DNA of 64,000 nucleotides from Neobacillus cucumis (GTDB lineage Bacteria > Bacillota > Bacilli > Bacillales_B > DSM-18226). The notes beneath the pieces were generated by a model, which saw only the letters and a list, made by a program, of their open reading frames with translations, had not been told where the DNA came from and did not search any database. This document shows, in pieces, positions 8,189 through 16,973 of the stretch. Location of the stretch: positions 11,412 to 75,411 of the forward strand of contig NZ_JAEHGC010000019.1 of NCBI RefSeq assembly GCF_016107705.1, read 5' to 3'. Position 1 is the stretch's first letter; each line of letters begins with the position of its first letter. Made by a program: the position numbers and the translations under genes.

Positions 8189-9313
8189 ATGAATTCAAAA
8201 TATCAACCATTATTAGAACCTTTCACTTTTCCAAGCGGAGTGCAAGTTAAGAACCGTATCGTAATGGCCCCGATGACGAATTTCTCATCCAATCCGGATG
8301 GGACCGTAACCGAGGCGGAGGTGAAATACTATGCACGCCGTTCGGCTGGTGTAGGCATGGTGGTAACAGCCTGTACGTATGTAACTGAAAATGGAAAAGG
8401 ATTCAATGGTGAATTTGGAGCAGACCGGGATGATTTTATTCCGAGTTTAAAACAGGTAGCAACAGGAATAAAAGAGCAGGGTGCAAAAGCCATTCTGCAA
8501 ATTTTCCACGGCGGCAGGGAAGTGCCTCCAGCGCTGGTTCCAAATGGCGATGTTGTCAGTGCCAGCGCGGTTCCATCCGAGGGAGAAGGAAAACCGGTTC
8601 CAAGGGAACTATCCGATCAAGAAGTTGAATCGCTTATTCACGACTTTGGTGAGGCAACGCGCAGAGGGATTGAAGCAGGGTTTGATGGGGTGGAGATTCA
8701 CGGAGCGAACGGCTATATCATCCAGCAATTTTTTTCACCACACTCTAATCGGTGGGAGGACCGCTGGGGCGGCAGTATCGAAAAAAGACTTGCTTTTCCA
8801 TTGGCGATTGTCGAGGAAGTTAAAAAAATAGCTGCTGAACATGCGAATGGTTCCTTTATTGTCGGCTATCGTTTTTCACCGGAAGAGGCAACAACGCCAG
8901 GAATTACAATGGCGGATACCTTGGTTTTAATTGAAGCCCTTGCTGATAAAGACCTAGACTATCTTCATGTTTCTCTGAATGATTTCTGGTCCACTCCAAG
9001 ACGCGGTATAGATGATACCCGCCCGCGGATTGAAATTATCAAGGAAAAGGTAAGTGGCCGTGTACCTGTTATTGGCGTCGGCTCGCTCTTTACTGCAGAT
9101 GATGTGTTAAAAGCTTTTCAAACCGGAGTGCCGCTCATTGCATTAGGACGAGGGATGATCATGGATCCCGACTGGGTGCAAAAGGTTAAAGAAGGAAAAG
9201 AGTCAGAAATTATCACAAAAATTGATAAAAATAAGCAGCAGGAGCTTATGGTACCGGATCCGCTATGGCAGGCGATTGTTAATAGTCCGGGCTGGTTCCC
9301 TGGTGTCGAATAG
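8189..9313 (+). CDS. NADH:flavin oxidoreductase, old yellow enzyme family
   Basis: FMN-dependent TIM-barrel reductase of 374 residues that reduces activated C=C bonds or nitro compounds using NAD(P)H. Visible landmarks are RIVMAPMTNF, the substrate-binding pair in VEIHGANGYIIQQFFSPHSN (His and Asn two residues apart), the conserved DRWGGS, and the phosphate-binding VIGVGSL with ALGRGMIMDPDW near the C-terminus. The regulatory Cys of YqjM-type enzymes is absent at MAPMT. ATG 8189 has TGAGGGGGA at a spacing of 8; the TTG at 8171 lies within that site. Stands alone; physiological substrate unknown. Confidence 0.9.
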   Translation: MNSKYQPLLEPFTFPSGVQVKNRIVMAPMTNFSSNPDGTVTEAEVKYYARRSAGVGMVVTACTYVTENGKGFNGEFGADRDDFIPSLKQVATGIKEQGAKAILQIFHGGREVPPALVPNGDVVSASAVPSEGEGKPVPRELSDQEVESLIHDFGEATRRGIEAGFDGVEIHGANGYIIQQFFSPHSNRWEDRWGGSIEKRLAFPLAIVEEVKKIAAEHANGSFIVGYRFSPEEATTPGITMADTLVLIEALADKDLDYLHVSLNDFWSTPRRGIDDTRPRIEIIKEKVSGRVPVIGVGSLFTADDVLKAFQTGVPLIALGRGMIMDPDWVQKVKEGKESEIITKIDKNKQQELMVPDPLWQAIVNSPGWFPGVE

Positions 9314-9340
9314 TTTTTTTAAAAAGAAATCGACCGTCTT

Positions 9341-9478
9341 TTATAGACGGTCATCTTCCCATCCACGAGAATAATCCTCTATTGTATTTTTCTCTTTTAA
9401 GGTTTCAACGTATTGGGTTAAATCCTCCGTTTGATTCGTTAGTGACTCGTTTTCCGTATTTTGATCATTTTTTTTCAT
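9341..9478 (-). CDS. Small acidic hypothetical protein, 45 residues
   Basis: Hydrophilic protein rich in Asn, Asp, Glu and Thr, ending RGWEDDRL. The longer frame could begin at 9556, but ATG at 9478 has GGAGGTTATGAG directly upstream on the minus strand and is the obvious start. No membrane segment. A GACCGTC / GACGGTC hairpin overlaps its stop codon and may act as a weak terminator. Not recognised; the composition resembles small spore or stress proteins but nothing specific supports that. Confidence 0.55.
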   Translation of the reverse strand: MKKNDQNTENESLTNQTEDLTQYVETLKEKNTIEDYSRGWEDDRL

Positions 9479-9579
9479 CTCATAACCTCCAATTATTGTT
9501 ATCCCTTTTGTAAGGTAACCAAATTTTGAAAAATTACCCTGTATAAAGATAGTCATGCGAAACTTATGAGAACTTTTTG

Positions 9580-9606
9580 AGGATAGGAGAAATTAGCTCC
9601 TATCCT
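9580..9606. terminator. Hairpin between minus-strand genes
   Basis: Perfect 10-bp stem AGGATAGGAG / CTCCTATCCT. The U-rich side lies on the plus strand (ATTTAGTTATTT), so termination of the minus-strand NlpC gene here is plausible but not textbook. Confidence 0.5.
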
Positions 9607-9616
9607 ATTTAGTTAT

Positions 9617-10672
9617 TTAAATCCTTACCACCCGTCCATTAAAGGTCTGTTTCCAATATCCTTTCGACAAATCCTCAATCGCAATTCCTGTATTGTTTTG
9701 GGAACCGATGAATTTACCATTCCCAAGATAAATTCCCACGTGGCCGTCTTTTTTGTAGGTATCAAAGAACACTAAGTCACCAGGCTGGATTTCATTAAAT
9801 GAAACCTGTTTGCCAGCATTTTTTAAGCTGTCTGTCGTGCTGCCAACCTCAATCCCTGCTTGGCCAAACGCCCAATGAACGAAGCCTGAACAATCAAACC
9901 TTCCATTGGCGATATCACTTGCGTTCCTTCCGCCGCCAAATACATAAACAGAGTTGCCAATATATTTATAACCAGCTTTTAATACCGTTTGAATCGATCC
10001 TTTTACTGGAGCTGTTTCAAATTTTTCCACTGTTTTCATGCTATTACGAAGAGGCTTTTTTGGAGTTTCCTTATGTATTTGTGCCAACTTGTTATATTGT
10101 TTTTGTTGTGCCTTAAGCACGTTTTTCATATTTGTTAGCTCAACCTTCAAATCATTGTATTCGGCAAGTTTATCTTTTAAAGAATGCTTTTTACTTTCAT
10201 ATTCTTTTTTCTCTTCCATCTGCTGTTTTAATAGTTCCTGGTCTGCCATCACAATAGTGGAAACCGCTTCGGCCCGCTCAACAAAATCTTTGATACTTGT
10301 AGACCCAATCAATACATCCAGATAGTGAACAGTTCCGCCATTTTGTTGATAGGCTTTCGCACGTTCTTTTAATAATGTATTTCGTTTTTTCATTGTATCC
10401 TTTAATTGTGAAATTTTCTTTTTTAGCTGTTTAGCCTCCAGTTTTGCAGCCTTTACAGAAGAATCTGCTTGCTTCATCTTTTTACTATTTATTTCTAGAG
10501 ATAAATTTACTTGTTTGAGAGAAAGTTCTTTTGGAGTATCTTGAAAGTTTGATGGAAGTTCTTTTGTGGGATGTAAAGGAATGTCGGTTTCAGCGAATGC
10601 TTTTGGAATCGTTCCGCTGGCTAAGAAAAACGTTGTGCTCAACATTATGAACATGAGTCGAACCAATATCAT
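9617..10672 (-). CDS. Secreted NlpC/P60 peptidoglycan hydrolase with N-terminal coiled coil
   Basis: Exported cell-wall hydrolase of 351 residues. I start at the ATG giving MILVRLMFIML, a signal peptide that ends AFA before Glu-Thr; the upstream 51 codons read as leader. Residues about 60-200 are a long Lys/Glu-rich coiled coil, as in PcsB/CwlO-type hydrolases. The C-terminal 120 residues form the NlpC/P60 domain with catalytic Cys in RFDCSGFV and His in DGHVGIYLGNG, expected to cut D-glutamyl-diaminopimelate bonds in wall peptides. The weak upstream site (AAGAAAGAAG) leaves the start slightly uncertain. A single-gene unit. Confidence 0.88.
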   Translation of the reverse strand: MILVRLMFIMLSTTFFLASGTIPKAFAETDIPLHPTKELPSNFQDTPKELSLKQVNLSLEINSKKMKQADSSVKAAKLEAKQLKKKISQLKDTMKKRNTLLKERAKAYQQNGGTVHYLDVLIGSTSIKDFVERAEAVSTIVMADQELLKQQMEEKKEYESKKHSLKDKLAEYNDLKVELTNMKNVLKAQQKQYNKLAQIHKETPKKPLRNSMKTVEKFETAPVKGSIQTVLKAGYKYIGNSVYVFGGGRNASDIANGRFDCSGFVHWAFGQAGIEVGSTTDSLKNAGKQVSFNEIQPGDLVFFDTYKKDGHVGIYLGNGKFIGSQNNTGIAIEDLSKGYWKQTFNGRVVRI

Positions 10673-10806
10673 CACTTCTTTCTTAAAAAATAACCTGAGA
10701 CCCTTAAAAGGAAAATGTATTCTCAAAATTCGTACAATTGGAATTATAACATGACAATTTTTCAGCTTTGTTATAGAGTAATTACAATTCCATATCAGAC
10801 TGGCTA

Positions 10807-10848
10807 CAAAATGAGACAGGAACAAAATCTTGTCCCTGTCTCATTTTG
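10807..10848. terminator. Long hairpin at the 3' end of the cupin gene
   Basis: CAAAATGAGACAGG / CCTGTCTCATTTTG, a 14-bp stem that overlaps the stop codon of the minus-strand cupin gene (10841). AT-rich flanks allow termination on the minus strand. Confidence 0.75.
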
Positions 10849-11353
10849 GAATTTCTTCATAGGCTAATTTTTTAATGATGGCTTCATGTTGCGGGTATTT
10901 TTCTAAAAGCTCGGTTTGTGTAAATAGTTCAAAGTCCTGAAAATCAAAACCAGGCGAAACCATGCACCCGACAAGAGAATAGGTATCTTTTTCCATGACT
11001 GAGGAGCCGAAGATGGAATTTTTCGGAACCAGTGCTTGCGGGAACTCACCGTTCCCGCTATTCATACCGATCTTCATTTCTTCATAATCTCCATTTTCAT
11101 GAATAACATGGACGGTTAACGAACTGCCACCATGAAAATACCACAATTCATCGGATTTCAAACGGTGGAAATGGGAAACGTCGTCTGAGGTCAACAGGAA
11201 GTAAATACTTGTAAAAAGCTTCCGCTGACCTTTAAATCTTTCTTGGTCAGTAATCACTTCAGGCGATTCAAATGTTCTTTTATAATAACCGCCTTCGGGA
11301 TGGGGCTCCAGCCCAAGAGCCGAGATTAAAGCTAGTAATTCAGTTTTCTTCAT
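10841..11353 (-). CDS. DUF985 cupin-family protein
   Basis: Cytosolic beta-barrel protein of 170 residues of the cupin_5 (DUF985) family. Typical segments are LEPHPEGGYYKRTFES near the N-terminus, FLLTSDDVSHFHRLKSDELW (candidate metal-binding His-x-His and Glu), and GCMVSPGFDFQDFELF near the end. The ATG is followed by the usual MKKTELLALI helix. The molecular function of the family is not settled. It is monocistronic and diverges from the iminopeptidase gene, with about 130 bases between them that hold both promoters. Confidence 0.85.
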   Translation of the reverse strand: MKKTELLALISALGLEPHPEGGYYKRTFESPEVITDQERFKGQRKLFTSIYFLLTSDDVSHFHRLKSDELWYFHGGSSLTVHVIHENGDYEEMKIGMNSGNGEFPQALVPKNSIFGSSVMEKDTYSLVGCMVSPGFDFQDFELFTQTELLEKYPQHEAIIKKLAYEEIPK

Positions 11354-11482
11354 TCTAAAAATCCTTTCACATTTATAAATGCAAGATTACTTTTTCCAAA
11401 AATCAATTGTTTTATTTAGAAATGTATTTCATAAGAATTGTATAATACTACTATGAGGTTATATTTGGGTTAAGGAGGAGAA

Positions 11483-12358
11483 ATGATGCGTGATGAAGGA
11501 TACATAGAGGTAACAGGGGGCAGGGTTTGGTATCAAATTTTTAATAAAAACGCTGAAGGCACACCTGTCATTGTTTTACATGGAGGACCAGGGTCATCGT
11601 GTTTTTCACTGCAAGGGCTGCAAGCATTGGGGAATGAACGGCCGGTCATTCTCTATGACCAATTAGGCTGCGGCAGATCAGATCGGCCAACTGATCCTTC
11701 CCTATGGAGGATTGAACGGTTTGTGGAAGAATTAGGTCAGGTGAGACAAGGGCTTGGGCTTGATGCGGTTCATATTCTTGGACATTCCTGGGGAACAACG
11801 CTTGCGTCTGCCTATTGTTTAACAAAACCAAGTGATATAAAAAGTGTGATATTTTCGAGTCCATGTTTAAGTGCGCCAATTTGGGAACAGGACCAAAAAC
11901 GTAACCTTATGAAACTGCCAAAAGAGGTTCAAGAGACGATTAGACGCTGTGAAGAGAATGGTACGACGGATTCAAAAGAGTTTGAGGAGGCCACAAAGGT
12001 TTTTAACAAAAATTTCGTCTGCCGGATTGACTCTGATCCGGAATATTTAAAGGAAGCTTCAAAGTACAAAAATCCTGAAGTTTACAATATTATGTGGGGG
12101 CCCTCTGAGTTTACGGTCCTTGGCAATTTGAAAAATTATGATTGTACGTCTCGATTGTCGGAGATTACATGTCCAACCCTCTATACATGCGGCCGCTATG
12201 ATGAGGCAACCCCGGAGTCTACTCATTATTTTAGTTCATTGACTCCTGATTCGGAATTTCATGTTTATGAAAAAAGTGCCCATTTACCGTATGTTGAGGA
12301 GCCTGAAGAATATTTACGAGTTGTGAGGGATTTTTTTAGGAAGATTGATTTAATATAA
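11483..12358 (+). CDS. Proline iminopeptidase-type alpha/beta hydrolase
   Basis: Cytosolic serine peptidase/amidase of 291 residues (TIGR01250-like). It has the oxyanion-hole motif HGGPGSS, the nucleophile elbow GHSWGTTLA with the catalytic Ser, an Asp in GRYDEATPES and the His in KSAHLPYVEEPEEY. The cap domain between about residues 125 and 210 is typical. AAGGAGGAG lies 6 bases upstream; the first of two tandem ATG codons is used here. Likely removes N-terminal proline or small residues from peptides, or hydrolyses amino-acid amides; the exact specificity cannot be read. A terminator follows. Confidence 0.88.
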   Translation: MMRDEGYIEVTGGRVWYQIFNKNAEGTPVIVLHGGPGSSCFSLQGLQALGNERPVILYDQLGCGRSDRPTDPSLWRIERFVEELGQVRQGLGLDAVHILGHSWGTTLASAYCLTKPSDIKSVIFSSPCLSAPIWEQDQKRNLMKLPKEVQETIRRCEENGTTDSKEFEEATKVFNKNFVCRIDSDPEYLKEASKYKNPEVYNIMWGPSEFTVLGNLKNYDCTSRLSEITCPTLYTCGRYDEATPESTHYFSSLTPDSEFHVYEKSAHLPYVEEPEEYLRVVRDFFRKIDLI

Positions 12359-12382
12359 TCGGATTTTGAAATGAAATTGGTA

Positions 12383-12413
12383 CCATCCTGATTAAATTCA
12401 GGATGGATTTTTT
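12383..12413 (+). terminator. Terminator after the iminopeptidase gene
   Basis: CCATCCTGA / TCAGGATGG stem with a 6-base loop followed by ATTTTTT. Confidence 0.88.
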
Positions 12414-12429
12414 ATGGGAGTTGCCAGTT

Positions 12430-12573
12430 TTAATGATTAAGTTTTTCATTATCCTTAGTCTGCTTGTGGGAGGATCCTTTTTTAGGATTCTTTGCAATCT
12501 TTACTAAAGACCAAACGAACACAACACCCAAAATGGCTGTTAGAACCCACGCAAAAATTTCAATTCCATCCAT
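12430..12573 (-). CDS. Small single-span membrane protein, 47 residues
   Basis: One hydrophobic helix (IFAWVLTAILGVVFVWSLV) followed by a hydrophilic, lysine-rich tail with KNPKKGSSHK. AAGGAGG lies 9 bases before ATG on the minus strand, strong support for translation. The topology is probably N-out with the basic tail in the cytosol, by the positive-inside rule. Not recognised; such proteins are common in Bacillus and often go unannotated. Converges on the iminopeptidase gene. Confidence 0.6.
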   Translation of the reverse strand: MDGIEIFAWVLTAILGVVFVWSLVKIAKNPKKGSSHKQTKDNEKLNH

Positions 12574-12749
12574 ACTAAAAAGCCTCCTTGTCAAATGCTG
12601 TTTCTTACATCTACGCTATTCATTCCGGAAATATGTCTAAACAACCATTATAAAATTATTCTGAAACAAGATGTAAGCGTTACCATATACAATTCTCCGC
12701 TACTTTTTATTTTCCTTTAAATAATTTCTAATTATCGAAATAGTAAATC

Positions 12750-12792
12750 CGACAAAAATCGAGTGGCGCCTGTCACCTCCCGATTTTTGTCG
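12750..12792. repeat. Intergenic palindrome, family member 1
   Basis: CGACAAAAATCG (12750-12761) pairs with CGATTTTTGTCG (12781-12792). The inner part, GGCGCCTGTCACC, is an imperfect version of the GGTGCC-type core seen at four other places. It lies 50-90 bases upstream of the germination operon. Confidence 0.75.
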
Positions 12793-12848
12793 AAAAACTT
12801 TGGTTAAGTTTCCATAAATTAGACAAGATAAACGTAGTGGTGATGTGT

Positions 12849-12974
12849 ATGTGGAAAATGGTGCACGGGTTTATTCCGGATTGGAAGGTTTTGGTTCAAG
12901 CTTTGGTTACTTTTTTGATTCCTTATGGGATCTCTAAGGTGTTTAGTTGGATTCGTCAGATAGAGGAGGATTAG
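12849..12974 (+). CDS. Small membrane-associated protein at the head of the ger operon
   Basis: Protein of 41 residues (43 if started at ATG 12843) with one hydrophobic helix (VLVQALVTFLIPYGI) and a charged end RQIEED. GGTGAT lies just upstream. Its stop is 6 bases before the GerA-type gene, whose Shine-Dalgarno (GAGGAGG at 12963) lies inside this ORF, so the two are coupled. Some germinant-receptor operons carry an extra short D subunit with two membrane helices; this one is shorter, so the link is an inference from position and hydrophobicity. Confidence 0.5.
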   Translation: MWKMVHGFIPDWKVLVQALVTFLIPYGISKVFSWIRQIEED

Positions 12975-12980
12975 ACGGCG

Positions 12981-14555
12981 ATGAAGGGACGAAAGCTCGA
13001 GATTAGAAAACTGAAAAAACAGTCATTTTCAACTACGGAACATCAGGAATTCAAGCCTTCATATCCTACCTCCAACCAGTTTAGCGGGGATCTTCGTGCA
13101 GATTTAGAGTTAATCCGCCAGGAAATTGGACATAATTCCGATTTGAATATTCGTGAGTTTATTATAGGTGGAACAGGGGTTCATGCAGCACTAATTTTCA
13201 TTGATTCCCTATCTGACAAGGAACTCATTGATCAGCACATCATGAAGTCCCTGATGATGAATTTTTCTGAAGTTTGTAATCTGCCTAGTACTCCAAAACA
13301 TTTGACCATCCCGATGGAGTTTTTAAGAAATCAAGTTTTATCTATTAGCGAGATAACCGAAGCAAACGAACTGCAAGAGTTAGTTACAAAGGTTTTTAAA
13401 GGCTCAACAGCCTTACTGGTTGATGGGCAAACGGATATTTTAATTCTAGGAACTGCAAAAGGAAAATCGCGTTCAATTGAGGAACCGGTTTCCGAAGCAT
13501 TGGTAAGGGGACCGAGGGTAGGTTTTACTGAAACCTTGAGCGATAATACGGCCTTGTTGCGTCAGCAAGGTGATAACCGAAATTTAACCATGCTCCATTT
13601 CCAGGTAGGAGAGCGATCACATAAAGACCTTGTTATCGCTTATAACCAGGAAATTGCCAATCCGGAATTGATCGAGGAAGTAAAGAAAAGGATTCATAAA
13701 ATTAACCTTGATGATGTTGCCGAATCGGGCTATATAGAGCAACTAATTGAGGACAATTTCCTTAGCCCGTTTCCGCAAGCACAAAACACAGAGCGGCCTG
13801 ACCGTGTAATTAGCGCCTTAATGGAAGGTCGGGTGGCAATATTACTAGACCGAACTCCATTTGCACTGATTGTCCCGGCCACTTTCAATATGATGCTGCA
13901 ATCACCGGAAGATTATTATGAACGATGGATCCCAGGTTCACTCATTCGAATGCTGCGTTATTTGGCTGCATTTATTGCTCTTTTTGGACCATCCTTATAT
14001 ATTGCCTTTATTTCATTCCATCCCGGATTAATTCCGACAAAACTCGCGATTTCGATTATGAAAACACGCGAAGGAGTTCCTTTCCCGGCCCTTATTGAAG
14101 CACTCATTATGGAGATATCCATCGAAATTCTCCGTGAGGCAGGCTTACGTTTGCCGAAACCGATTGGTCCGGCAATGGGAATCGTTGGAGGTCTGATTAT
14201 TGGTGAAGCTGCAGTACAAGCGGGAATCATTAGCCCGATTATGGTTATTGTAGTTGCTATTACGGCGATTTCTTCTTTTACCATCCCGCAATATAGCACG
14301 GGAATTTCATTACGAATGCTGCGTTTTGTGGCCATGTTTAGTGCAGCGTTATATGGTTTGTACGGGGTCATTTTATTTTTCCTTTTCCTCTGCAGCCATA
14401 TGGTAAAACTAAAGAGTTTTGGTGTTCCCTATGCCAGCCCGGCCGTTCCGTATCGGCTTAATGACTGGAAAGACTTCTTGGTACGGATGCCACTAATGCT
14501 CATGAAACGCCGTCCAGAAATGATGAAGACAAAGGATCCAATTCGAAAAGGTTAA
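12981..14555 (+). CDS. Spore germinant receptor A subunit (GerA/GerKA family)
   Basis: Inner-spore-membrane receptor subunit of 524 residues. The N-terminal half is a soluble region (to about residue 310) holding family motifs such as [16 protein letters not shown] and the conserved [14 protein letters not shown]. The C-terminal half has about five or six membrane helices, with SPEDYYERW just ahead of them and the conserved [21 protein letters not shown]. It works with B and C subunits to sense germinants in the dormant spore. Shine-Dalgarno GAGGAGG at 12963-12969. The operon order A-B-C is complete and the length normal. Expression in the forespore under sigma-G is expected for the family; I could not confidently place the box. 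Confidence 0.95.
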   Translation: MKGRKLEIRKLKKQSFSTTEHQEFKPSYPTSNQFSGDLRADLELIRQEIGHNSDLNIREFIIGGTGVHAALIFIDSLSDKELIDQHIMKSLMMNFSEVCNLPSTPKHLTIPMEFLRNQVLSISEITEANELQELVTKVFKGSTALLVDGQTDILILGTAKGKSRSIEEPVSEALVRGPRVGFTETLSDNTALLRQQGDNRNLTMLHFQVGERSHKDLVIAYNQEIANPELIEEVKKRIHKINLDDVAESGYIEQLIEDNFLSPFPQAQNTERPDRVISALMEGRVAILLDRTPFALIVPATFNMMLQSPEDYYERWIPGSLIRMLRYLAAFIALFGPSLYIAFISFHPGLIPTKLAISIMKTREGVPFPALIEALIMEISIEILREAGLRLPKPIGPAMGIVGGLIIGEAAVQAGIISPIMVIVVAITAISSFTIPQYSTGISLRMLRFVAMFSAALYGLYGVILFFLFLCSHMVKLKSFGVPYASPAVPYRLNDWKDFLVRMPLMLMKRRPEMMKTKDPIRKG

Positions 14556-14558
14556 CCA

Positions 14559-15683
14559 ATGTTGAAAGGAAGCGGATCAAGAATGATTCGTACAAATGAA
14601 AAAATTACCACCCCGCAAGCAGCTGTCATTGTCATTAATTATATTCTAGCCGCAATCATTTTAACTTTGCCACGTTCAGCTGCGCAAAAAGTGAAAACAC
14701 CCGACGTTTGGATTTCCGTTTTAATTGGCGGTATTATTGCGATGGCCGTAGCAATATTGATTGCAAAACTTAGTCAACAATTCCCAACCAAAACAGTCTT
14801 TGAATATTTACAAGACCTTATTGGGAAAATTGGCGGCAGGCTGTTGGGAATATTGATTTGTATTTATTTCTTTACGATTTCTGCCTATGAAGTTCGAACC
14901 ATGGCGGAAGTGACAAGAATGTTTTTATTAGAGGGAACACCCACCTGGGGAATTATCATGCCCTTTATGTGGGTGGGACTTTACTTGATCTTAGGGGGGA
15001 TTCCTTCCATTGCCAGACTCTTTGAAATTATTTTTCCTATTACAGTCATTTTTTTTCTTTTAGTTGCTTTTATGAGTTTTAAAATTTTTGAAATCGATAA
15101 TTTGCGACCTATTTTAGGAGAAGGGGTTATGCCAGTCATCAGAGGGCTGGAAACCACGGCACTAGCCTATACCGGGTTTGATATTATGTTTATTTTAGTT
15201 CCATTTATGCAACAGCCGAAAAAAGCAGTAAAAGCAGTCGTTGTTGGTGTTTCGCTTGCAATCGTTTTTTACCTGATTACGGTTGTGATGGTAATCGGAG
15301 CCTTGTCAGTGGATGGGGTCCTAACAAGAACTTGGCCAACATTGGATATGATTCGGAGCTTTGAATTTCCCGGTCTGCTCTTCGAACGTTTCGAATCCTT
15401 GGTGCTAGTTATTTGGATCATGCAAATTTTTGCTACGTATGTGATAACGCTTTATGCATCAGCATTAGGTTTTTCCCAAATATTCAAAAAAAGAATCCAG
15501 CCCTTTATGTATGGATTGCTGCCAATTATCTATATCGTTGCCATGCATCCCAAAAACCCTAATTCGCTATTTAAATTAGGCGATTGGATTGGAAATGCTG
15601 CTCTATTCTTTTTTGGAGCAATGCCAGTAGTTATGCTCATCATTGCAAAAATTAAGGGGAAACGACATGAAAAGAAGCATTAA
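14559..15683 (+). CDS. Spore germinant receptor B subunit (GerB/GerKB, APC-fold)
   Basis: Integral membrane protein of up to 374 residues with about ten helices, related to amino-acid permeases and holding the germinant-binding pocket of the receptor. It begins MLKGSGSRMIRTNEKITTPQ; most family members start at the equivalent of MIRTNEK, so ATG 14583 (AAAGGAAG upstream) is a serious alternative to ATG 14559 (AAAAGG upstream). It begins 3 bases after the A-subunit stop, and its 3' end overlaps the C-subunit start by 17 bases. Together these show a tightly coupled operon. Confidence 0.93.
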   Translation: MLKGSGSRMIRTNEKITTPQAAVIVINYILAAIILTLPRSAAQKVKTPDVWISVLIGGIIAMAVAILIAKLSQQFPTKTVFEYLQDLIGKIGGRLLGILICIYFFTISAYEVRTMAEVTRMFLLEGTPTWGIIMPFMWVGLYLILGGIPSIARLFEIIFPITVIFFLLVAFMSFKIFEIDNLRPILGEGVMPVIRGLETTALAYTGFDIMFILVPFMQQPKKAVKAVVVGVSLAIVFYLITVVMVIGALSVDGVLTRTWPTLDMIRSFEFPGLLFERFESLVLVIWIMQIFATYVITLYASALGFSQIFKKRIQPFMYGLLPIIYIVAMHPKNPNSLFKLGDWIGNAALFFFGAMPVVMLIIAKIKGKRHEKKH

Positions 15684-16848
15684 AATCATGATTCTTTCTT
15701 TTGTCGTTCTACTGCTTGGAGGCTGTTGGAGCAGTAAAGAAATCGAGGAATTAGGATTGATTGCCGGTACTGCAATGGATTTGGAAAAAGACCGAGAACT
15801 AAAGGAAAAATTAGAAGCGGATGATAAAAGTCTTCTCAATAGACCTCTCTTTACCTTAACAAATCAATTTGTGACATCAAGTGGAACGGGGGCAGGAAAA
15901 ACAGAGAACACTACTGCACCGAAATCTTATATTAACATTTCTGAAACAGGCGATTCCATTCTACCAACCTTACGAAACATGACGTTAAAAATTGAAAAGC
16001 GCGCTTTTGCTGAACATGAAAAAGTGATTATCATTGGAGCAGATCTGGCACGTAAAGTAAGCCTGGAGAAGGCGCTTGATTTTTTCATAAGAGAACAGGA
16101 AATGAGACCAAGCTGTCTTGTTATGATTTCAAAGGGCAAAGCTAGTGAAGTTCTCGTATCCAAAAAACCAATTATTCCGGCCTTTCACCTTTATCAAATT
16201 ACGCAAGGGGAAAAAAGAAATGCCAAGATTGTTCCGGCAATGCCTCTAGGCAAATTAGAGGGAAAAATGAATTCAGGATCCAGTTTTCTGATACAAAATG
16301 TCAGCTTAGAAGAGGGAGAAGCAAAATTTTCCGGGGCTGCGATCATAAAGGGCAAAACGAAAAAACTACTAGGTTTTTTGAATGAAAAGGAAGTAGAAGG
16401 TTTAGCTTGGATTGCCGGAACGGTAAAAGGCGGAGTCATTAGAAGTATTGATAAAAAGAGCGGCCAACCAATTATTTACGAAATGCTTTCGTTAAAGAGC
16501 TCCATTAAACCCCATTTAAAAGGAAACCAGCTTTCTTTCCATGTTAACATTCAATCGGAAGGACGAATTGCTGAAAACTGGGTTTCATCCGGAGACCCGT
16601 TTAAAAATGAATTTCTAAAAAGAGCCGAAACAGCTGCCAAAAACCAAGTCAAACAGCTCATTCAAGAATCATTGCAAAAAACACAACACCACTATAAAGT
16701 AGATGTCGCCGGATTTGGCAACCAACTAAGAATCCAAAATCCCGCCCAATGGAAAAAACACAAAAAAAACTGGGACCAAACCTTCAGCCAAATCCCCATC
16801 ACCTATCATATAAAAATCACCATTAAAGACTACGGAATGTCAGGATAA
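15667..16848 (+). CDS. Spore germinant receptor C subunit (GerC lipoprotein)
   Basis: Lipoprotein of 393 residues. The signal peptide ends in the lipobox LLGG-Cys, followed by the family start WSSKEIEELGLIAG. The mature part contains FLNEKEVEGLAWIAG and the C-terminal region ending ITYHIKITIKDYGMSG typical of Ger(x)C. ATG 15667 is chosen because AAGGGGA precedes it by 6 bases; the longer frame from 15643 lies within gerB and would spoil the signal peptide. It completes the A-B-C receptor set; lipidation is known to be needed for GerC function in related receptors. Confidence 0.93.
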   Translation: MKRSIKIMILSFVVLLLGGCWSSKEIEELGLIAGTAMDLEKDRELKEKLEADDKSLLNRPLFTLTNQFVTSSGTGAGKTENTTAPKSYINISETGDSILPTLRNMTLKIEKRAFAEHEKVIIIGADLARKVSLEKALDFFIREQEMRPSCLVMISKGKASEVLVSKKPIIPAFHLYQITQGEKRNAKIVPAMPLGKLEGKMNSGSSFLIQNVSLEEGEAKFSGAAIIKGKTKKLLGFLNEKEVEGLAWIAGTVKGGVIRSIDKKSGQPIIYEMLSLKSSIKPHLKGNQLSFHVNIQSEGRIAENWVSSGDPFKNEFLKRAETAAKNQVKQLIQESLQKTQHHYKVDVAGFGNQLRIQNPAQWKKHKKNWDQTFSQIPITYHIKITIKDYGMSG

Positions 16849-16854
16849 ATACAA

Positions 16855-16899
16855 TCGACAAAATTCGGGCGGTGACAGGCACCGCCCGAATTTTGTCGA
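16855..16899. repeat. Intergenic palindrome, family member 2
   Basis: Perfect 20-bp inverted repeat, TCGACAAAATTCGGGCGGTG and its complement, around the 5-base loop ACAGG. The core reads GGTGACAGGCACC. It starts 6 bases after the gerC stop and can act as its terminator, though no strong T-run follows. Confidence 0.85.
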
Positions 16900-16973
16900 A
16901 ATGCATTTTTAATGAATTTTTCATCTTTACCCTGTATAGTCTTTGTAAAGTTGGTGTTTGGAGGTGTTGGCGG

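Noticed and set aside
7825..8250. Plus-strand frame of 141 codons before the old yellow enzyme gene
   Set aside because: Runs antisense to two small genes with good start signals and into the enzyme gene in another frame; the composition is not protein-like.
12750..16899. Possibility that the ger operon is a transposon with terminal inverted repeats
   Set aside because: Each end is itself a palindrome, and similar palindromes occur singly elsewhere; no transposase and no target duplication were seen.
16872..16973. Upstream extension of the transglutaminase-like gene into the palindrome
   Set aside because: GGAGGTG lies 7 bases before ATG 16974 and the extension would break the membrane anchor layout.
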